A DNA stretch of 64,000 bases from Hygrocybe punicea (Eukaryota; Basidiomycota; Agaricomycetes; Agaricales; Hygrophoraceae), in NCBI GenBank assembly GCA_963556145.1, contig OY744463.1, positions 2,914,001-2,978,000 on the forward strand, read 5' to 3'. Positions 58,271-64,000 of this stretch are shown piece after piece. Numbering within the stretch: position 1 is the first letter of the stretch; each line of letters begins with the position of its first letter. The position numbers and the translations under genes were made by a program. Under the pieces are notes generated by a model. The model had not been told where the DNA came from and did no database searches. It saw nothing but the letters and a program-made list of their open reading frames with translations.

Positions 58271-59570
58271 ATGCCTCCCAAGAAGTCCACCGCCACGAAA
58301 TCAAACTCGAAAGCAAAATCCAAGGCCACCATGTATGCATCCCTATTTTACTCGGTATAACTGAAGTTTCTATTGCATGCACTAAAGACGGCCTTCTGCA
58401 ACAATCGAGAAGCGGAAGAAGGTCATCAAGACTTGGGCTGATGATGATATGTATGTGTCATCGTTTTAATCGTTATCTATTTTTGACCAATGGACAGTGT
58501 GGCTTTGTCCGATGCTAATGATGATGCCGTCAGTATTCAAAGCACTGGCAGTGTAATGGCACTGTCAACGCTCATAAGGTATCTATAATCACATATCATT
58601 GTTATCCAATATGAGTTAACAAATATCAATATCCTCCTAGGCATTCCGTCAAGTTTCGCAACGTTAAAGACGTGTTAGTGTTTCAATATCAAATATATCC
58701 ACCATGATATCAATCTGTTACAGTGGAAAGAAACGTCAAATGTCATCTCCCAATGTCACCGACAATGACGACAATGTGTAAATATTTTTCATAGGTATTG
58801 TCTCATCATTGACAGGTTATCTATAGTAAAACGCCTTCCCCCGCCAAGAAATTGAAAGCTGCATCTAATCAATCACGAGACGGTGAGGAAGAGGAGGAAG
58901 AGGAAGAGGAAGAGGATTACGGTTCTAAGTGAGTTGTTCGGTTATCATAGACATATCCATTTGTTCAAACAAATCGTTTGACTGTTTAGGCATCGTCGCA
59001 AAGTAGCCTTGATGAAGAACCCCGATAAGCCAATTTCGTGTGTATTTTACGTGCCGATATGAATATTCTCATTCATTAATTGTAACAGCGTTTCTAATAC
59101 TCCATCCAAGAAGTCGAAGTCCATGAAGGCCATCATGCTCGATGATACCGACGATGATAAAGGCTCCAGTGGCGATGAAGGAGATCTGACCTATGCACTG
59201 ATGCAGATCACCAGGTGTGTTGGATCTTATTACACCGTGGTGTTTGATGTAGATGTCGTGAATCTAGCTTACCATCTCCGAACGTTGATGAGTCCGATAT
59301 TGGCACGAGGGATCCTCAACTTGTTGACACCTACCAAGACTGTGTCAATATCAAGTATGCAATTGCATTTATACCCTTGTCATTTACTCATAACCATTCA
59401 GGGCAGCAGCAATGGTATCCTGGTCCAGTGCAATTGGGAATGGCAACCCACAGTTCAGTGATATCATCACTGACATCTACAAGATCAACAGAAAGTACGT
59501 TATTTGAACAGCAATTTGAGGTCAATTTGGTCGATTCATTGGATATAATATAGGTTATTGGTTTCCGCCA
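58271..59570 (+). pseudogene. Gene A1: Lys/Ser/Asp-rich protein, all introns phase 2, broken by Helitron
   Basis: Eleven exons: 58271-58332, 58388-58450, 58498-58578, 58641-58673, 58724-58777, 58827-58928, 58990-59037, 59089-59214, 59253-59354, 59402-59494, 59554-59570. All ten introns (38-62 nt) are phase 2, so every internal exon is a multiple of three. The N-terminus is MPPKKSTATKSNSKAKSKAT, then IEKRKKVIKTWADDD, QSTGSVMALSTL, an acidic (E)n run, SKKSKSMKAIMLDDTDDD, and a more structured end AMVSWSSAIGNGN, DIITDIYKINRK. It looks like a nuclear disordered protein. The frame is interrupted at 59571 by a Helitron-like 5' end. Confidence 0.7.
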
Positions 59571-61204
59571 TTACGAGTCCCTATAAGGGAATCGTTCTAT
59601 ACGGTGGATTCTCAAACTCAGGGTCACACTCTAATTTGCCAAGCCGTGGGAACAATTTTTTGAAACTGTGGGAACAATTTTGAAGCCCTGGGAATAATTA
59701 TGAATCCGTGTGACTGGGCGGAGCTGACTGTGAGAAGTTGTTGTCCCAATCAGAAAGTACAATAAGGCAGCCGGATCACAGGCTCCAAATTGGGAATAAG
59801 TAATACTACAAATTAACATGAGTGGAAGGCACTGAACATTGCTCTGTGATGGGTTCAACCAGTGTCCCAGCTGTATTCTGAGGAACTGCCAGTGTAATTG
59901 ACAACCATACATCAAATGTGTCTACAAATACATATATTGTGCAATATGTATTAGAATTATTTACAGGAGGAACATCGGACACTGGTCAGATACGGTGAAC
60001 AGTGTTCAACAAGGTGTTCAACAAGTGTTCAAGCTTCAATCTGAAGCGTTACCATTGCATAAATAAAGGTATGTACATTATATGAGGTGTAGCTAGATTT
60101 AAAATGCACATTGAATTTATTAATGATGGACACGTCGAACACTTGACGAACAGGCCGAACAGTGTTCAACCAGGTGTTCAACAAGTGGCCAAGCTTCAAT
60201 CTGAAGCATTACAATGACATAAATAATGGTACATACTGTATATACATTATATGAGGTGTAGATATATTTACAATGCACATTGAGTTTATTAATGATGGAC
60301 TAGTTGAACACTTGTCGAACAGGCCGAACAGTGTTCGACAAGCCACTCTACAAGTGTCCAAGCTTTAATTTGAAGCATTACAATGACATAAATAATGGTA
60401 CGTACTTTATATACATCATATGAGGTGTAGATATATTTACAATGCACATTGAGTTTATTAATGATGGACTTGTCAAACACTTGTCGAACAGGCCAAACAG
60501 TGTTCGACAAGCTGTTCGACAAGTGTTCCAGGCTTCATCTGAAGCATTACATTTGCATAAATAAAGTTACGTACATTATATAAGGTGTAGCTAGATTTAC
60601 AATGCACATTGTATTATTAATGATACACTTGTTCAACACCTGTTGAACAGGCCGAAAAACCGTTCAACAGTGTTCAACAAAGTGTTCGACAAGTGTCTCG
60701 GTTTTAATCAGGGGTACTGCCATTGCACAGCCAATGGTATGTGCAGTATATCGGATGTCTGGCAGTGGAAAGGCAAGATCTAAGTGCAGTATATCGGATG
60801 TTTTTGTGATGTAGCTACATGGGTCCAATATTGTTCAACAAAGTGTTCAGTAAATTTTCCATATGTAATCCAAGTAACCCATTCTTACTACACAACAATA
60901 TAAATTTTATATGATATGTGTGTACAATACATACATTTATCAATTAATTCTAGGTTTTTGAAAGGTACTGAGCAAATGTCCATGCATGTTAGGCCGGACC
61001 ATTGAATGAGAAATACCATATCGGTTTGAATAGTTATATTCACAGGAAAATGATGACGACTTTTTACGATTAAATGATACTCAGATATCCAGTCACTTTA
61101 TGAAACTATTTGTGTTGTTATTTCACTTGTGAACGTATTGCAGAACATAATATTATATAAAATTGATGTTCACATGTAACTGTACAACGTAATTATAATA
61201 GATA
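59571..61204 (+). mobile_element. Helitron-like element, 5' part, in gene A1
   Basis: TTACGAGTCCCTATAAGGG follows '..ccgcca' (A before the junction), the same rule as the other two copies. About 220 conserved bases, then a 169-bp tandem array. The 3' end is not found before gene B2; the right limit given is only the start of B2. Confidence 0.6.
59985..60705. repeat. ~169-bp tandem repeat with palindrome
   Basis: Four units ('taatgatgga' at 60121, 60290, 60459; related at 60618; spacing 169, 169, 159). Each has an inverted repeat CTTGTCGAAC...GTTCGACAAG around CCGAACAGT. Confidence 0.85.
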
Positions 61205-62380
61205 TTAATCGGCTTCATTCATCCTCAGGTTGGTCAAACGTCTTCGGGTTTCTATGACATCTTCACCATCGTCTGTCAACTGGACATAACCCACATTACA
61301 TTTGATATTAATCCTGGTCATAGTATTGAGAGCAGGATGAGGTGCCTTCGTTTGACCTATCGTCGCATTCTGGATGTACATTAGTTATTATTAATTGAAT
61401 TATTAGATATGTCTGGTACCTCGGTAAACTCGCTGTTGACCAGTGCTAATGAGCGCAGATTGAGTATCATCTTAAATTTGTCGTTCTTGACTGAAACCGC
61501 CGATACCGTCATCTGGACTTCTACAATGTCACCAATCCTGAAGCAAGTTGGACTGGCAGGTACAAAGCTGTCATCTATATCATTATCAATGGTCAAACTA
61601 TTGTTGTGCTGAGCACTCACCAATGCTGGCCTCTGTCTGATGTTAACTTGAAATAAAGGACCTCATTATCTGTCCCATGGAAGTATCGAGTATTGCTCAT
61701 GGATGACAGGATACCTTTGGGATCGACGTTGTGTTCGAATGGAATATGGTATGAAACATTGTCATGTCGGCGATCGGTGAAGTATCGGGTGCCAATAGAT
61801 AATGCAGTGTATTCGATATAGGTGGATGACGTGAAGTCCAGCATTGCACGTTCTGGGAAAGTACGGGCCAGTTTCTGATGTAAGATGCGGAGGTTGTCAA
61901 GGTACGATTCGAACAGTGGTATGTTGAGACCTGCTATAAGGATGCTCTGACGAAGAAATGGTGTTTGACGTTCGGGTGGTCTGGAAAATATATGTATATC
62001 AATTGTTTACGATTTATGTGATGGAACAATATACCTGCTGGTGATTGGTGGTAGGTCTTTGGCCACCAATATCGCCTGTAAGCTTAAGACAAGTTCTTCA
62101 TGCTCGGTGGTATCAGTACTCGGCCGTGTAAGTTTCCAGCAATTTGGTGAGTCATTATGAACTACATTGATATTCGAAATCTGCAAATGTAAAGAAACAC
62201 AGCATACATCGTAAAATTTGAACATACATTTGTAGCATTGGCGAGTTGACTGTCATCATTGTCCATCCGTGTCGATATGAGATTACTTAAATGTTCAGCT
62301 GTAAAGTAGAGTTGAATGTATGAATGCCTTCAGTGGTATATGGACTGACATGCGCTTTTGAAATCGTAATAGGTGTCCAT
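61205..62380 (-). CDS. Gene B2: paralogue of B1, ~304 aa
   Basis: Exons 62380-62356, 62298-62228, 62180-62035, 61980-61621, 61567-61420, 61369-61205; internal exons have the same lengths as B1 (71, 146, 360, 148). It keeps the same motifs, ends RRRLTNLRMNEAD, and has no internal stop. The first intron would need a GC-AG donor, and the N-terminal residues found in B1 are lost behind a stop, so the 5' end may be degenerate or differently spliced. Divergent from A2. Confidence 0.68.
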
Positions 62381-63171
62381 TTGCAAAGTGGAAGTGGGAT
62401 TTATAATTCAAATGCAATTTTCGACTGTTTTATCATGAATCGTTTTGGATCGTCATCGAGATTATGGAAGTGCATCATGTTCATCCTCCATGAACTTGTG
62501 ATGTCTGTATGGTGTTTGCATTCTTGTGTTGCAGATCTTCTCAATAGATTCTTATTGTTTTTCTCCATTTTATAGGACAGGATATACATCGACAGCTATC
62601 GTAATGCTTGACCTCCTTATTGTACAGCATTAAAAGGAAACCCCTATCCATTCAGAATGATTTGTTTCCGATGCAACTGTCAGTATAGTTGATCCGATGT
62701 TTGTATTTGTTTGGAAATGAGTATATATGTCACATAAATTTCTATTTCCGATTTGGCTGTGTTATGATCTTATGATCAGTTCCATGTGGTGACAGCTGTT
62801 TTACATTCCAAAATCCTAATTAGACTTAGTGTTTGATTATTCTCCATACCAGTAATCCATATCCATGTTGTTGGATGATGCTGAGCGTAACAGCTGGTCA
62901 ATCATGGGTTCTACATCATGGGGAATGTCCCTGATTTTTTTTTCATTTTTATGGCGCTATGATCCGAATAGTTCTCCTTCAAACCATCAACAGATGTAGT
63001 TTTCATACCTGCTGGTGTGATCTCCATAAACGAGTTCTTTATTGTATTCGATCTGTCTCAGTGTACTTAAATAGCGATGAGAGCGCAATGGTATCGTCCA
63101 CATCCGACCCTTCATTCATCTACGATATCTCGCACAGATTCATTCCTCGCCCTAAAGCTCTTATCTTTGCA
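62381..63171. promoter_or_regulatory. Divergent spacer B2/A2
   Basis: 791 bp between opposing starts. A minus-strand open stretch (62401-62589) might be an upstream B2 exon. No motif identified. Confidence 0.4.
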
Positions 63172-64000
63172 ATGGCCCCTAAGAAGTCTGTGAATGTGAA
63201 GACTCAGTCCAAAGCTCGATCAAGCGCCGTTTCGTATGTATATTTATTTTCATGTATTGCTGCTCGTTCTGAATAAAGGTCATACTGTTGTTTCTAGGAA
63301 GGGTAAGAAGGTCACCACCACCAAGCCTGTCGATGATGAAGTGTACGTGTTTATTCCAATATTCTGATTCATCCACCATGACTAAACCACCCAGTAGTAT
63401 TGCCAACTCCGAAGACGAAGACGTTATTAGTGTTCATAGCGTCGCTAGCATTTCCAAACCCGTCTCGTCTATGAGGTGTGTTTCATGAATTGTATTTTCA
63501 GATACTAGTGATTTACTTCAGTAATATAGGCGGTCCAGGAAGACCACCAATAGAGCAAGGTTTGCAAGTTCAATTTATACTGTTCATGCAAACTAATATT
63601 CTTTATATTCAGCGGTAAAAGGCGGCATGCTTCAGAGGAAGACGAAGACAGGTCAGTAGCTCTAAATAATGTCTTTTATATTTGTGTATTCTTTAATCGC
63701 TTTACATAGTAAATTCTCTTCTCCATCGAAGAAGACAAAGTCAAACCAGCATCAATTACATGATGAGGATGACGACAGCGACGAAACATTCATGTGAGTT
63801 GGAAATTGAATAATTGGTCATATGTTAGACATGTCGTAGGCCTATCGCAAAACTCGAATTCGGTTCTAAGAAATCAAATGCAGATAATGGTCTTCGGTAT
63901 GATACTTCATATGATTCTTGTCCTTCATATATTAATAAATGATCAGCAACTCTGATACATCCATCAAAACCATGAAGGCGATTTCCTCCAAAGTCACAAA
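63172..64000 (+). CDS. Gene A2: paralogue of A1, runs off the window
   Basis: Eight exons seen: 63172-63233, 63298-63342, 63395-63475, 63530-63559, 63613-63651, 63710-63793, 63840-63896, 63947-past 64000. All seven introns (46-64 nt) are phase 2. Exons 1 and 3 are the same length as in A1 (62 and 81). The protein starts MAPKKSVNVKTQSKARSSAV, then KGKKVTTTKPVDDE, DVISVHSVASIS, SSPSKKTKSN, DEDDDSDETFMP and IKTMKAISSK: basic and acidic blocks alternate, with low complexity. No stop is found. Function unknown; a nuclear or chromatin-associated disordered protein is a guess from composition. Confidence 0.72.

Noticed and set aside
1..64000. tRNA, rRNA or snoRNA genes
   Set aside because: No cloverleaf, B-box pair or rRNA-like block was noticed on either strand by eye; a covariance-model scan would settle it.

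Overview
The window is eukaryotic and reads as a transposon-rich region of a basidiomycete (probably Agaricomycete) fungus. The evidence is 45-60 nt GT-AG introns, TE families typical of mushroom genomes (chromodomain Ty3/gypsy, hAT, KDZ with a TET/JBP gene, Helitron-like) and no prokaryotic gene organisation. Nearly every kilobase belongs to a mobile element, often one nested in another. One 100-N assembly gap lies at 7298-7397. I saw no rRNA, tRNA or CRISPR array.

Layout. 1-3828: an LTR-like fragment, a C-terminally truncated hAT transposase gene (397-2230, minus), minisatellites and a 201-bp hAT MITE. 3829-8266: a Helitron-like element (minus) filled with 179-bp and 82-bp tandem repeats and itself hit by a hAT-type element; its undisturbed target site survives at 10907-10920. 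8267-15154: a decayed coiled-coil/proline-rich gene, a 371-bp hAT MITE, a 2.3-kb foldback element with 8-bp target duplication, and an unassigned LTR-like segment. 15155-23634: a complete Ty3/gypsy chromovirus with 1627-bp LTRs, apparently identical, 5-bp duplication GTCGT, intact gag and pol and a Tf1-type self-priming signature. Each LTR also carries a spliced antisense zinc-knuckle gene and a small sense membrane-protein ORF.

24051-50251: an older LTR element (4-bp duplication) with a broken minus-strand gag and a plus-strand Zn2Cys6/coiled-coil gene. One of its LTRs is split by a 21.2-kb KDZ-class DNA transposon (28772-50020) with very long terminal inverted repeats. This giant element holds a small gene, a Zn2Cys6-like gene (split by a hAT MITE), a 671-codon uncharacterised gene, the CxC2-KDZ transposase (split by a 1.46-kb hAT element and carrying nonsense codons), a further ORF, and an apparently intact TET/JBP 2-oxoglutarate dioxygenase gene convergent with the transposase. 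50252-54388: solo and truncated LTRs. 54389-64000: two more Helitron-type 5' ends, each followed by a divergent gene pair, B (minus) and A (plus). The pair occurs twice, and every intron of A is in phase 2.

Two histories are visible. The gypsy element is young and looks functional. The older genes carry in-frame stops nearly all explained by CGA-to-TGA or CAG-to-TAG changes, the footprint of cytosine deamination or RIP-like mutation; the TET/JBP reading frame has escaped it. Gene models were spliced by hand from donor/acceptor sites, phase and family resemblance, without alignment searches.
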